A stretch of DNA of 64,000 nucleotides from Synchiropus splendidus (GCF_027744825.2 NC_071338.1:23994001-24058000), one strand, 5' to 3'. Positions 24,561 to 37,642 are shown, numbered from the stretch's first letter. The notes: generated by a model from the sequence alone, not told the origin. Numbers and translations: made by a program.

Positions 24561-25734
24561 TGTTGCACAGAATCACAGGAGCACATGCACAGTAAAAAAT
24601 GTTTCTAAAAACGTACTTACACACTCTACTTACAACTATTTAAGCGGGCTAGTACTAATGCTATGGAATCATCACATCATATACTCAACAGTTAAGTCAT
24701 ACCACTAACAGCTTTGTTGTAGAGTTCTATATCATGTGACTTGTAATTTCATTTTTGTTACAACATTTGCCCTAAAGGAAAAACTGAGAATTGTCTATTG
24801 GCTACTTTGTTTTTACTATTTAGAATGAAAAAGTCAATGTTCAATGTCATTAATACTAGAGGACTCAAAAGTGGACAACATGCCCACGCTCACTTCCTTC
24901 AGCTTTCGGGTATGATACGATAACATTACAGCTTGTCACAGCAGCAAACATTTAAGACATTGAAGACCAATTCTAAATTGTATATATTGTATTTAATTGT
25001 ATATATCCAGTCTGAAACCGCTTGCTTGCACGACTAATATATGGATTTTTATGGGCAAACAAGCTTCATAGCGCCAAAATATTGCGCTGTGTCAAATCAA
25101 ACCGATGAAATCACAGAAGTTACATTTACATCAAAGCGCTTCAAATGCGCTGTTTTCACCCGTCTGTCTCCAATTCTGCGGCTTAACTTCAGACCCAAGG
25201 GGCGAAAACAACACATTTTAAGCGCTTTAATGTACATGTGCATGCAAAATGTGATGAGATAAATTAAACTGGTGGTATGATTCAAGTTGGGAACATAGCA
25301 GAGTTTGTTTCATGAGTCAGTCCTGATGCTGGACCTTGTTTTCAAAACTAGTTTGGAAGTGATCCTCATGCATTTTTAAACCGGATGCACCACTGACCTT
25401 TCTACAGAGCAGACAGCACCACTGCACCCGCCGCTTGTACACCGGTTCGTTTTACGTATGAATAACATCTATTTTCCTTCTGAAATTTAAATGTATTACG
25501 GTTCTCTCTATAGTCCAGAGTTTAGGCAACATAAAGTAACAATAACATAAAGCAGCCACATATTGCACAATAAACTAACAAATTAAATTAATAAAGCCAT
25601 AAGAAACCAAAATAACAAATATTATAACCAAAAAAATAGATGAATAGAACTATAAAAATAGAAAGAAAAAAGAAAGTGCAGTGACCGAAAAGATTCACAA
25701 TGAACAGTGAGTCCATACATGCGTCGTCATAGTC
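24561..25734. other. No gene recognised
   Basis: AT-rich, unique-looking sequence between the RTE fragment and the common fish repeat. Nothing supportable was seen. Confidence 0.55.
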
Positions 25735-25880
25735 ATTGGGCGAGAGGCAGGAAAACACCCTGGACAGGTCACCAGTCCATCGCGGGGCACACACACCAAT
25801 CGCACACCTAGGGGCAATTTTAGAGTGTCCAATTAACCTAGTGAGCGTGTCTCTGGGAGGAAACCGGAACGCCGAGAGGT
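25735..25880 (+). repeat. Common fish interspersed repeat fragment (probably LINE-derived)
   Basis: Contains GGGCGAGAGGCAGGAAAACA, CAGTCCATCGCGGGGCACAC, GGGGCAATTTTAGAGTGTCC, AATTAACCTAGTGAGCGTGT and GGGAGGAAACCGG in the order known from a very abundant fish repeat. I recognise the string order but not its class with certainty. A shorter related piece (GGGTTGCGGGGGAGTGG) may lie at 56260-56300. Confidence 0.65.
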
Positions 25881-26389
25881 GAGAGTGCTGCCGTGTGGCC
25901 TGCAGTGAGTCCAGTCAGAGTTTAATATTGGACAACCTGACAGCAGTGGACAAGTGGGAATGATGGAATCGCTTCTTCATGCAGCAACGGAGGATCAGTC
26001 ATTGGGCACAACACCACGTTTCTAACTGAGACTTCAGTCCGGAAGGAAGTGAGCCGCCTACTTGTCTCCTGGAACTACGTCAGCACCCCCCTGCTAATAT
26101 GGTCCACTGTGACTGACTCATGTGAAGCACCAGTCCAGAGGCTCCAGCATATGCTCAGGTTAATAGCTTATGTTCTGAATGACAACGTTACAGTTTGTAT
26201 TCATCGCGCTGCAAATCACCAGACTTTCCAACAACTCCAGACCACCCATGTGGTTCATTCCGACTGCCAGTCAACTGCGCCCCGACCAGACTTAATGCCC
26301 ATTAGCTTAAATCAAGGCTTTCTGGTGACCACCCTGGGAGCAGTTGTCAGTGCATCTTTTTAAATAGCTCATTCATCGTTTAAGACATC

Positions 26390-26870
26390 TATCATATTTA
26401 ATCACCTGTGGAGTTTGGAGCGCAGAAACCCAGCGATCGAAAGGTGGACCAAAGAGCGCTGTCAATAATTCATCAGACGGGAGTCGGGGACTTTGGCTTA
26501 AAATGAGCAGAATGGCGGCGAAAAGTAGAACAAAGTCAGAAGAAGCTTAATTAGGCGCATGTGTTCGTCCTTCGCTCGACTCAGAAGACACAATCCCGGC
26601 CAATTACCGCCTCCAAAAACATGTGCTGAGGGCAATGGCTAGCCTCGTCTGTTCCTCACTTATTAATCCCTGCCAGTCCGGCTCCATGGCGTCCTGATTG
26701 ACTGTTCATTGTAAAAAATTCATGTCGTCTCATTTTCTCCGTCTGTCTGGCTCACCTCCTTGGTAACCACTGCTGACCGGTAACTGAATTTTCCTGTCCG
26801 CCCAGCTGTAATTTAGGAGGCTTGGCATGCTCTGGTGCATTCTGCGATAAACAAGGTTATAAAACTATGA
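26390..26870. promoter_or_regulatory. Repeat-free block, possible conserved non-coding element
   Basis: A balanced-composition block with several TAAT cores (CTTAATTAGGCGC near 26547, ATTAATCCC near 26661, GTAATTTAGG near 26810) and no simple repeats or coding signal. Such blocks often coincide with conserved enhancers near developmental genes, but no alignment is available here. Confidence 0.2.
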
Positions 26871-27445
26871 CTGACTAATGCAGTGGAGTGTGAAAGTTAT
26901 GTGACACCGGCTGAGGTGAACAACTTTTATGGAAACAGAGATGGAGTTTCCGGTGCAAGGGCAAGCTATATTTTTGAACCATTATTTTAGCTTTGCTACC
27001 AATCTGTGTTTTATTTGAAGCGCCGTCACACCGGCAACTTTGATGCTCCTCGTATATGAGCGTGTGGGGGTGGATAAGACGAGAATCCTTGCCTTTCAGC
27101 GACTTCAGAGGACTTGGGAGTAAGTGGGGATACAGCAGCTGATCCCGGAGTAACTTATACGTGACACATTTAGGCGTTAGAAACCAAAACTACGAGCGTA
27201 TATGCTGGTAATTATGCCACTGAGTCTTTACTCCAACACATTGTTTCGACTTTCAACTGGGAAACCACATGCTCCTGTTCGTTGCCAAAAAATGATCTTA
27301 AAAAACAATTTTTTAAGATTCATTTCAGGGGGTCCCCAGCCTATCGGAACGCACATTAAGCTGATGCACGCTCGCAAAACATATAAATATGAATGACACA
27401 TGACAGTCATTGTAAACCGTGCGATAGGTTTATAATAATTAATGT

Positions 27446-27588
27446 GAAGCTTCATGAAACAGTGCCCTCATTCTCAGAGCTCAGTAGGTGGCGCTCTTCA
27501 TTAGTAACTAATCTGAGGTTTCAATAAAATAATTTAGATTTTATAGAACCATCAAAATAGAGACACTGCTCCACCAGTCCATCACTAG
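27446..27588. repeat. Family A fold-back repeat, copy 3 (decayed right arm)
   Basis: The left arm AAGCTTCATGAAACAGTG and its inner CTCAGTAGGTGGCGCTCTT are clear. The right half is strongly eroded, leaving GAGACACTGCTCC and the terminal CCATCACTA characteristic of the family. The motif at 27481-27495 is one base off the CTCF consensus. Confidence 0.65.
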
Positions 27589-28016
27589 TTATTCATCCTC
27601 ACGAGGAGCATGTATCAAAGCTATGTAGCGATGGAGGAAGCTCAACCTGGTCAAACATTAAAGTCTTGCATTGTACATGAAAAACTGCTTAATAGATAAA
27701 TGGAGGTTCAAAATGAGCATCTCTTGTTATGGGGACACACTCAGGCGTGTTGGTCTTCATGTACATGTCTAGTGAGAAACACTTGATGTTGACTGAAAGG
27801 TTGAATTGTCTGTTCTAGTCTTTTGTCACGGCTGTTGACAAGTTTAAAACCACCCTCACACATTAAGAGCAGCACCTGCATTGTTGCACTCCTTAAGGTT
27901 TCACACTTGACATCCAACATCTTTTGGTGTTTATAACACCTTAGAATCAGGAGCTTCACTCACAGTGCCACTGAGATTCTATGTTGCCAAATAACATCTG
28001 AACTGAAGTAGACGTC

Positions 28017-28140
28017 ATGTGGGAGGGGGAACTCCAGTGAAACACCTATGAGTCAATATGAAGGCTGAATTCCATGTCAGCGTTGGACACAAAAGTCCAC
28101 TTGACGACGGTCACCACATTATATACATCACCTTCAGAGT
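28017..28140 (+). repeat. Family B dispersed repeat, copy 3
   Basis: A diverged copy recognised by GTGGGAGGGGGAACTC, then CATGTCAGCGTTGGACACAA, AAAGTCCACTTGACGACGGT and a CACC stretch. The order matches copies 1 and 5. Confidence 0.55.
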
Positions 28141-28673
28141 AGGTTTCAAACTTTGCAATTAGCAAACTGCATTGATCTGCCACCGCTGAACTCAAGAGCA
28201 GCGAATTTGCGGCTCGGTTCCGAGTGACATTTAATGAGCGAGTCCGTACACAGTGGCAGCTGCTGTTATTCGAGCATGACGGTATGTGGCCAACGCTCCC
28301 GAGCGTACTGGCAGATCAATCACGCGCTAATGGATTTAGGATGGTTGCCGCCGACTTTAAGGAAGCTGCGTCGGGACGTCTGCGAGGAATTCATGCCGAC
28401 TTCAGCGTGTTTGTTTGCAATTTGGATCATTTGTTGGATCATTTTGCTCATTTGCACACCCACAACAAACAAGCGGCACGTCTTCCATAATGCATGCACA
28501 CATGTTTTGTGTGTCAAGGGGCTTCAGTCTGAAGTCAAAATACTCTTTCCCCTCATCTCTTATTGATACTTGTGAAAGGATAAGGAGAGGAAAAGTGCGT
28601 CATCCAGGGAGGGGAGCAAGAAAATACCAATTGGGGTTAGAGCCAAGTGGGTCTGCTAAACGAGTGGATTCTC

Positions 28674-28698
28674 ATGCAAATAGATGCTAATTTATGCA
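28674..28698 (+). promoter_or_regulatory. Cluster of POU octamer-like motifs
   Basis: ATGCAAAT (28674-28681) is the exact POU-family octamer. ATGCTAAT (28684-28691) is a one-base variant, and TTATGCA (28692-28698) a half-site. Three such sites in 25 bp at the edge of a CpG-rich, repeat-free block suggest an enhancer, but there is no direct proof. Confidence 0.4.
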
Positions 28699-28740
28699 CA
28701 CAAGGCAGTGGCAGCGCCTGAGGCGGCTTTGATTGGCAGT

Positions 28741-28960
28741 TGCAGGTCTGTGTGTGCTGAAGAGGGGCGTCTGGCTCCGGTGAAGTTGGACGCGTCTGCC
28801 TCTCCATGTTCTACATGCACCGGATCCGCGGCATGCGCACGCCCGTGTCCTCGCCTCTGCATCGGACCGGTCCCTGTGACCAGCAGGGCTCCTGTCCAAA
28901 AGAACTCTCCACACACCAGCGGGTCCGCTCATCCCGCTCCAATTCGTCCATGGCTGGAAG
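28741..28960. promoter_or_regulatory. CpG-rich block next to the octamer cluster
   Basis: Around 17 CpG in 220 bases, with CGGATCCGCGG-type strings and no repeat. Open frames on both strands (for example 28684-28980 plus and 28687-28932 minus) overlap each other and look like by-products of the base composition. Confidence 0.28.
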
Positions 28961-29946
28961 CAGGCAAGGCATCATTATAAAATCAATGCCCCAACTTCAT
29001 CTCGCCGGGCTGTTGGAGTGAGCGAGAAAGCAGGAGCAGCGGCGTTCAGGGGATTGTTTGTGTTGATTCTGGGGGGTGTTTGTGAGTGGCAGAGCAGCAG
29101 AAGCGCCAACGCAATGCTCTCAACGCTCACTAATGGGCTGACAGAGAGGCTCTAGGTCAGGGCCTCCCATTACTTCAGGAGAGAAACTTGCTAAATGAAT
29201 AGGAGCCCGCACCTAGCTACCACCCGGAGGAAATGTAAATGCCATTTGTTTCTGTGGCAGAGTGTTGTCATGCGGAGCAGTGGTGCATCTTGATAATGTA
29301 AACATAAATTCCTGAATACGGTGATGCCATAGTAATTGGTTAGCGGCTATTTATCATTTTTTGTGTCAGTTTTCGCCAGGCAGGAGGAAGAAAAACAAAT
29401 TTATCCAGGCGAGGATGAAGCCATTACTCTGTCTATTACTCATTCACACGGACCCCCGGGCCAATAGAAAAACACTTGGAAATCACCAAAATAAAATAGA
29501 ATATGTTCTCTAAAAATATAGTGCGTTTTACGCTCTCTCATAAACACACTCACTCGTGATGAGGTTGGAGGAACGAAACAACGGAGGCCTTTTTTTTTTC
29601 TCTTCTACCATTTGGTAGTGCTCATGCTTTCGAATGTGCAGCCGTGCTTGACTTTCACGCACGTTCACATATATTGCACCAACACACTCCACTGTGCGCT
29701 TATGAATTCATGCATACGGTCCATCTGTATACTCAGTGTACTGCCATCGTGACTTGGTTAAACAGAAACATTAAGGAAAGCTAGACATAAACAAGTGTTA
29801 TAAAATATTGCATCAAGGGAAAAAGAATGTGTATATATTAACTATATATATATTATGGTATTGCTGAGAATCTCTTTCAGCCCTAACTGCAACCGATCAA
29901 TGACGAAAAGTTAGCAAAATGATGCTACACAGCTCCAGAATAAGGG

Positions 29947-30103
29947 TGGTGAGACTTCATGAAACAGCGTCCCCATTTTCATAGCTCAGTAGGTGGTGCT
30001 CTTGTTTAAAAATGATTGAAGTTTGTTCACATCCAAAGATTTTGGAGCTGAGAGTGACATCTAGTGGGCTCTGAAAATGATGAAATTATTTCATGAAGCC
30101 TCA
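29947..30103. repeat. Family A fold-back repeat, copy 4
   Basis: The left arm is GAGACTTCATGAAACAGCGT and the right arm TTATTTCATGAAGCCTCA. The inner arms are CATAGCTCAGTAGGTGGTG on the left and GACATCTAGTGGGCTCTG on the right. It lies about 20 bp before copy 5. The right-arm motif (minus strand, 30053-30067) is one base off the CTCF consensus. Confidence 0.78.
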
Positions 30104-30125
30104 GGACCCTTACATCAGTGTTGTG

Positions 30126-30346
30126 GTAGGTAGATGTGGCATCATGAAACTGTATTGCAGGGCTGATGAAACAGAGTCCGACTCTTCAGAGACCACTAAA
30201 TGGCGCTCTTGGTTCAGAAATGACGTAAGGTTTCATTGAATTATTTGCTCAAGTCCAAACATTTTACAGCAGAAAGTGCCACCTGTGGCCTCTAAAAATC
30301 AAGGCACTGTTTCACGAAACCTCATCTACCCATCATAGATCTACGT
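30126..30346. repeat. Family A fold-back repeat, copy 5
   Basis: One of the best-preserved copies. It has an outer left arm GTAGATGTGGCATCATGAAAC, a nested GGGCTGATGAAACAGAGTCC, an inner GAGACCACTAAATGGCGCT, the centre CAAGTCCAAACATTTTACAG, an inner right AGTGCCACCTGTGGCCTCT and an outer right CGAAACCTCATCTACCCATC. The left motif at 30193-30207 is one base off the CTCF consensus. The right one lacks a base. Confidence 0.85.
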
Positions 30347-30370
30347 AGCATCACCGCTAACTTTCATCAG

Positions 30371-30388
30371 CCCAACACTAGTGTTGGG
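30371..30388. repeat. 18-bp perfect palindrome
   Basis: CCCAACACTAGTGTTGGG has no spacer. It lies 25 bp beyond the right end of family A copy 5. Confidence 0.9.
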
Positions 30389-33000
30389 TTCAAGATCACC
30401 TACCCTACCTTTAATAACAGAGGTGACAAACACACACCTTACACATCATTTCCTTTGTAAAATGCAGTTTTACAAGTCCCACCATGAATAAAAGCCACTG
30501 ATGCTTGCACTCACATTCAGTAATAAAGCAGCATAGTTTCACCAGCAATAGTCTGTGATCACACAACTAACACAACTAAGCACAAGCTTTGTTTGAAAGT
30601 TTTTAAATAATTCAGCGCAAAATTTGTTTTATGATTTCAGCATCCCTGAAACACACGACTAATCCATTCACTTGAGATAAAAATAAACCAACAGCTCCTC
30701 TCCAAACCCAGAGGAAGGCACTTAAAACAGCAAGCCTACCCAATACTTAAAGCATATTAATCATTTGCATCCAACCCCTGAAATAAATAAATAAAAATGG
30801 CCAAACTAAACAAGTGCCTCATGACGCACCCACACAAAGGCACGGCGTCCATGTATCAACACTCACTCCCGTCGACGCTCTCCTCACATGCCAGGGTAAA
30901 TAGAATGGATATTTTTAAAGTCGGCAATTATACTCTCGGCAGAGTGTCGCCAACAATATTATTCAGCTGGCACCCCCCGCACCCCAATTCCACGCTCCCT
31001 GTGCTCGCTATCTCTCCGGGAAATAAAGCAAAACCATTTAGATGGATCTGGAACAAACACATCCAAACCTTTTGTTTGTCACACCTGGGGCCCACAAATG
31101 AAATCTCATCATGCAGTAGATTGAAAATGTATGCTTATTTACACCGATATTCCCTTCCTTCCAAATAGCACCGTCATTTCGCTCGCCATGAACTGGCCTT
31201 GCGTCTGCTCGCGCTGGCGTCACTCCAATAATCCTCTCTCTGTCGCAGTTGATGACACCACAGATACAACGTGATGTTCAGCTCATCACTCGTCACACGC
31301 CGTTTTTGAAATATCACCTACACCGTATGCATATTTCATCCAACTCCCTCCATCACAGGAGAGGTCATGAATAATACATATTTTATGATATTATTGCAAA
31401 AGATTTGTAACACTTGAAACGGAATGCAATATGCAGTTTATCTCCATGCATGAAGAACACAAGGTGCCTCTGTCTGTGTCACTTGGTGAGCGGCGATGAA
31501 AAGAGGCGAGGAGAGGAAACAAGTCGCTGTGACTCCTGATGGTCCGTCAGATTCCCGGCACAATTATTCTCCCGGCTGAGGGGCGGGATGCCGACGCTCC
31601 TGACGGCCCGTGTAAGTGCCGACAGGCTCAAACAAAAGAGGCATCAATGCTAATAGTGCTTCCTGTTTTATTGCCTTTCAGACACGTCACTTGTAAACAC
31701 GGTTTAAACACGGCTATATTTTCTATCTAAAGGAGGATTTGGCGGCTCTGCGCCTGCATTCATGGACGGAAGTGCTTACTCAAGGAAAGTATTATCCCTG
31801 GGAGCTAAACGAAGAACATAACTCAGGTTTCCATCCCATCCTTTTTGGTGAAATTTGTGTAAATTTCCATTTGCGATTATTAAGTGGAGAGTGCGCCATG
31901 AGATGATGTCATCAAAGAGTGTCTTTCTGACACAAAACAACACACTCAGCTGACAGTCAACAACTGATAAACTGTTGTGTTTCTTTGTTGTTTCTCATCC
32001 AGAACAGCAATACTGTTTGCTTTATTGATCAATGTCTTTGCCGCGGCAAAAGAAGTCTCACTTTATCGTCATACATGTGCCGTGATATCCAAGTCGTCCA
32101 TCCACAAAATGTCGTAATATATATTTTATTGAGACACAGAAAAATCCACCTCCTACAAGCCTAAAACTTTCTTTTGCCTTTCTAGCGTTTCCGTTAATAT
32201 ATTAGGAGAATGAAAACTGTACTGCTGGTAGAAAAAACGGTAGAACAACTGGTAGAATAGAGCTATTGGTACTCCTGCATAAGACGAGTGGCAGACAAGT
32301 CACCAGTTCAGTACATGTCATTTTTACACAGCCAACGACTCAAACACACGATTTTTGAAAGGGAGGTTTACTCCAGAGCCTTCAGCTGAAGTCAAGCTTC
32401 AGTTCTGTCTCACTCTGGTTTTGATTTGCTTTTGTCGTATTACTTTAGGTTTTGTCACTGCCAACCATGGCTTCACTCGGCATGTATGCCGTAGCTTGGG
32501 ATCCCCGGCATCTGCCCTCAATCCTATGATTTTTCTAGCGCTGGGATCATTAAAGCAAGCGCCAAAACACCTCCCACCCCTGGTACGTGTTGTATTTCTG
32601 TCTTAATGTCAGGTGCTTGCATCTCTTTTGGAGTTATCGTTGCATCCCCGTGTTCTGCTTGCAACGCATTTGACAAGAAGTGAGTGTTTTCAAGAGGACA
32701 CTGAAGTCATCAATCCATGTAGCATGTTGGTGTTTCACTAGAGTGAAATGTTTCTCCTCTCAAGTGACGATGCAAAAAGACAGATACAGGTTGGGATGTA
32801 AAGGTTGACCACCATGAGCTCCATCACTACTTCAATGTTACTTTGACTATATAGTACCTTTTGTGGATTAAACAAGGCACCTGGAGTGAAAGTCACTGTG
32901 GCACCTGATTATAGTTAGTGACACCTGATTATTTAAAGCGAAAGGAGCGCCACCTTATGGCTTAACCCATTTTTTTTTTCATGCCACGCTGCACATGGTG
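30389..33000. other. No gene recognised
   Basis: Unique-looking sequence. 30830-31180 contains a 123-codon plus frame (30797-31168) without a recognisable motif. A weak CTCF-like string with two mismatches lies on the minus strand at 32946-32960. Confidence 0.5.
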
Positions 33001-33105
33001 TCGGGATATACCACGGACGGCAGGGCGTCAACATGCAATACTGAGACGCAAAAGTTCACTTGAAAATTGTCACATTTTAACCCATTATAAGTGAGAATAC
33101 CTTGG
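33001..33105 (+). repeat. Family B dispersed repeat, copy 4
   Basis: Recognised by GGCGTCAACATGCAATACTG, GACGCAAAAGTTCACTTGAA and the end AAGTGAGAATACC. The left block is missing. Confidence 0.5.
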
Positions 33106-33314
33106 TTGTGCCTGCTTTTTCATTTGGACGGGAGTCAATTATTTAGTTTTCCTGGACAGTTGTTTGTTTTTGTACAGTAAATTCTGTCAATTTGCACTGT
33201 GCTCACAGTCATAAGTGGGTCTCCTGTCAGTGGGACGGTAACAACTTGAGACCTTCAGCAACACCGACCACGTTTCCTCCATCTTTCCCACTGACATATA
33301 CACACATTAAAAAG

Positions 33315-33480
33315 TAAGCGTGCTCTTTGTGAGAAGACGTCATTCCAAGATAAACTTGAAAACTTGAAAAACGAACTGACAAATGAAGTCGAAACACATG
33401 AAAGAACCGAAAAGTACAGCGATCTCAATGAAACCTTGAATGAGATGAGACACAAATAAAGGAAGCGCATCAAGAATCCA
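33315..33480 (+). pseudogene. Short coiled-coil-like coding remnant (uncertain)
   Basis: One plus frame reads ALCEKTSFQDKLENLKNELT, then NEVETHERTEKYSDLNETLN, then EMRHK and a stop. The composition and hydrophobic spacing resemble a coiled coil. After the stop another frame continues REAMATDNFLWESLLVFEQ, so a frameshifted remnant is possible. No family recognised and no splice sites confirmed. Confidence 0.18.
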
Positions 33481-34450
33481 GAGAGGCCATGGCTACTGAT
33501 AACTTTCTTTGGGAGTCGCTGCTGGTGTTTGAGCAGACTATGGATTGCTTTTTGCAAAACATCATACAACAGAAATGTGGATAATAACAGCCTGTCAAAC
33601 GCAGGTCTGTCTTCCAGTTGAAAGGCTGGACAAATCTGCAATCTCTCGCACGCTCCTTTGTGGAGTAGAACGGCACAGAAGAGAGGCCAAAGGATCTTTT
33701 CAAGAAAATCTTGACATAAACTCAAGCACAAATATTGACCGAAGACTACTGTGGATTCAGTCATACCTTTACCTCAGTATTTGGACTGTGATACTGAATA
33801 CAGAATTCCTCATGGAACAAAACCCCACTAAGTGAGACAAATTAAATTATTAAAGGCTCTCTTCGTAATGAGAAGCGTCTTTGCCCTCCGCGTTTGTCTC
33901 GGCTTGTCCTCCTCGGAGATGGAAGGGCGAAAACTCACGCTAGGCCCCGCAGAAAGCCCTCCAGCCTCTATCGTTTAATTTGACAAGGAGGCGTGAGGTG
34001 AGCTGGAAGAGGAAACGCGTCGAGCTGTTGCTGCACACCACTTGAGAGCTTATTCACTGCCTGCGGCTATTGACCACACCATGTCAGGTTCTGTGCTCGA
34101 AACGTGTCCCCACCCTACACTTAAATTGCGTTTGGACCTTGGCCTGGGTGAGCAAACGCCTGGCCAGAAATCAATAAGAGGATACAAGCCTCGGCGGACA
34201 CAAGAAGGCGTTAGCTTTCATTCAGGCTATTGATGAATGCCGGGTACATTTTGTCAAACTCCTTTTGCTCATTTTGTTGACTGTACTCTCGGGCGTTTAA
34301 GAAGAAGCTGAGAGCAAGCCGGAGCTACACGAACAGTTGCTTAATTGAAACCGTAGCTGTTCACAAAAGCAAAGCCTTTCTCAGTGGAAGGGCAGGTGTG
34401 ATCGAGACAGGTTGAAATGGAGGAGTTGCTGAACACTGGAAGAAGGATGT

Positions 34451-34533
34451 AGATAGATAGATAGATAGATGGATAGATGATAGATGGATGGATGGATGGA
34501 TGGATAGATAGATAGATAGATAGATAGAGATAG
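34451..34533 (+). repeat. GATA/GGAT tetranucleotide array
   Basis: AGAT units flank a GGAT block at about 34485-34503, so the array is compound. The minus strand translates into an artefactual Tyr-Leu-Ser-Ile repeat, which should not be annotated as protein. Confidence 0.95.
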
Positions 34534-37500
34534 CAGTTCCACCCACTTCCGTAGCTGTAGCTGTGGTGGAACTGGACTATAACTGACATTATTTTGGGAA
34601 ATTTTTCTTACAAAATCCACTGAATGAAGTGGTAAGAAGGTCCTGATGCAAGTTATTTGTATTCCTTGTTACATAACATAGAAGCGAGTCGACTGACAAA
34701 CAAAGACTAGCTTTCATTCATGGCTGTCACTTCATTGTGGTATCAATTTATTACCTATGAAGACAAAACAAACAAAATAGACACTGCATTATGACTGAGC
34801 AAGTCAGTCAGCGGTGGCACAGACTCAAGACTATTGGGGCACATGTATAGTAATGTTTACGCTTTGTTCATGTTGTCAGTGTGGCCATTTATAAATATGT
34901 GAAATTAAACATTTTAATATAAATAAATCACCAGTGAAATTTTGAAACTTAAAATACGGCACTAGCCACAGCCGGCTTTCATGCTGTACGTATTCAATGT
35001 TTCTGTCAGACGTTAATGTAAATGGGTCGGTCTGTACTGCATCTTATTTAAATATCTAGTGAAAGACTTATTACATTGTGTTGCAAAGTAACACACTCTA
35101 GTGTCATAAAGTTTCATCCGTAATTCCGGATTCAACATTTCAGAAAGAGACTCGCTTCCACACATTTCCTGCCAGTCTTTTAGATATTTCATTATACTAC
35201 ATGCAGTGCCTCAAACCAGTCCAAATCACCTTACAATTTTCATCTCTCTCTGCATGAGATGCATGTGTTGGTAATTGTATACAACAAGGCCACATTCTTT
35301 CTTGTCAATAAAACTAGATAAAAGAGCTTATTTGGCTGCAGTTGAAAAAGAAAAAAAAGTATTACTTTTGTTTACTCAAACACATTTTAGATAATGGTGT
35401 TCCCAAATTTTACTCATGCAGCCGAATGGTAAAAATGAACTTCCCTGCCGTGTTCGATGATGTTTTGTTTGTTCCAGAGGTCTTTATCTGCCTCCCAATC
35501 TAAACATGGAGATCTGCTGCAAACAAATATCATTCATACTTATCTGTTTGTCACCCCGCAACAAATCATTTCATTTTTGTTTCAGCCGATGTTGCAAATG
35601 CATGCAGCTAAAATTGCTGTGATACTTCCTTGTTAAGCGCGTGCGTCGCCTGTGTCTCTGTGAACAGCGCGGATCGGCAAATTGGATGGAATCTCATCAG
35701 CCGTAAATAATGGCAGCTATCTGTAAACAGCGTCGGAGCAGGGGGAGCAACAGATGTTGTTCCTGGTGAAGGAGAAAAGCCTGCTCTCCTCTCCAGTGAG
35801 CGCGCTCCCTGCACGCTGCCACTCACATATTTGGCGCCTATTAACACTGATCTATATTAATTCCTTAGAAAAAGAAGGATAAGTGAAGAAGTCGATGAAT
35901 GAAATGGAAATCTATTCTTCTGAGGTCCAATGTGTTCCAGTCTGTTTCACACACTGGAGTTCTTTAAACCTAAATGGCGATCCAGTTAGTCATAGATCAG
36001 CGAAGCATGCTGCCATATTATGTTTATCCAGTTACATATTCGTCTCCTAAATTTGCGTAAGACCGGTTAAGCCAGGGTTATACCAGAAGTGGCCAAATAT
36101 AAAATATGATTTAAAATAAACATCAGGCATTGGATCTAAAATAGGAAATCATTGACTTGATGGGATTAGAGGAACATTGTTGTGTGTGCCAAACTCGTGG
36201 CAGGAAGGGTTCTCTGACAGGATATTCATAAAGCAGAGACTTCTCTGCACCGACAGCAGCTACAGTTTTAAAACTTGTAGGAAATCTGAGGTGGACAAGC
36301 GGCACAGACCTGTATAATTTGGCTTAGTTAGTAGGGTGCACAGAGCTCACCCCAGAGTCAGGTTGACTTGAATTTGACTTGGTTCCACTGTCGGAGGAGG
36401 TCGATGAATAATGGAGTGGCATATGTCCTGTATGAGATTTCTCGCACCAAGATGCCCAATTCATGACCATCTGGAATGTTTCCAGTGTGTCTACCCACCC
36501 AGAGAACCGTGTGCCAATGTAGAGCAGGGAGAACAAAAGCTAGTCCGTAGTGCGGAGAGGAAGAAGGTTGTGCTGTGAGTTTCTCATCATGTTGTTTAAT
36601 TAACAGCGGAGAAACAGGGAACAAACTCGTACAATGAAACTCATTAGCCTTAAAATGTACAACAGATATGGCGACAACAAATAAACATTTCTCCATCTGA
36701 AGGTCTCCGCTCTAGAACTCATCTGAGAAAAAAAAAACAGTGCTAATACACTGCGCAATGGAGAAAAGGAACAATTGGTGGAAAAATTAGGCAGGAAAAT
36801 CGCAGAGGGAACAAACATCCCTTGAATGAATTATAAACGTAATAAAAGGCTGAATTGGAGAGTTTTTAGTCTGATTCAGGGGAGGTTTGAGCAAAATTCA
36901 GATGAGGAAAAGTAAACTATTTTTAAGACTGTCTTCGAGCTTCCTGAAACCTGTGTCTGGGCACCAGAGAAAAATAGAGTGCATATGCAGCAGTGCTGTC
37001 TATCAACCTTGCATAAGTAGATGGCAACAAAACCTCCCAATAGTGCCACAAATGCAGCAGCCTCACAGCATTTACACCTGACACTGACTGTCTGAGCCGG
37101 TGATGGACATCTGCATACACAAGCGGCAGAGCTCGGCGATGAGCCTGCAGCAGGAAGAGAGAAACTTTGCTGCTTTCATTCAAATTGAAACGCATTGTTT
37201 CCTAACACTCTGGGCTGAAAGGCTGTAATTTCTCTGATGTCCTTCTTGATGATTGGTTCTTCAGCAGAGGTCATCATGGAACATTCTGTCAGACGTTAAT
37301 TACAAAGGGAGGAAGGCAGGAACGATAAAGACCCGCTGAGCTTCTGTCTGCAACCATAACACATCCTGCATTTTTGCATGAGATTGATTCCCATTACGAC
37401 GTAAAGTACTTTATTTATGGCACCAACATACTTCCCAAAACCATTAGACCCTGTCTCAGATCGGCGGAGCAAATCTCATCAGGTGTGAGGGAGGATTCAT

Positions 37501-37642
37501 CCACGGCAAGTACAAACGTCCATGGACCACCATTGAGCACTGGGATTAAGTACAATCTCTGTGAGCACTGACAACTAATAAGAAAGAAACATCCCACTTA
37601 TATGGCCTCCTGATCAGTCTAGTTAAGCATTGCGCAACCTTT
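34534..37642. other. No gene recognised
   Basis: AT-rich, unique-looking sequence with scattered short A runs. The longest frame (36358-36696 minus, 112 codons) has no motif. Confidence 0.55.

Noticed and set aside
33255..33764. A 169-codon minus-strand frame rich in Phe, Leu and Ser
   Set aside because: It is antisense to purine-rich plus-strand sequence, which lowers stop frequency. It has no domain motif, and the weak coding-like signal is on the opposite strand.
34341..34620. Tyr-Leu-Ser-Ile repeat proteins on the minus strand
   Set aside because: Direct translation of the GATA microsatellite in several frames.
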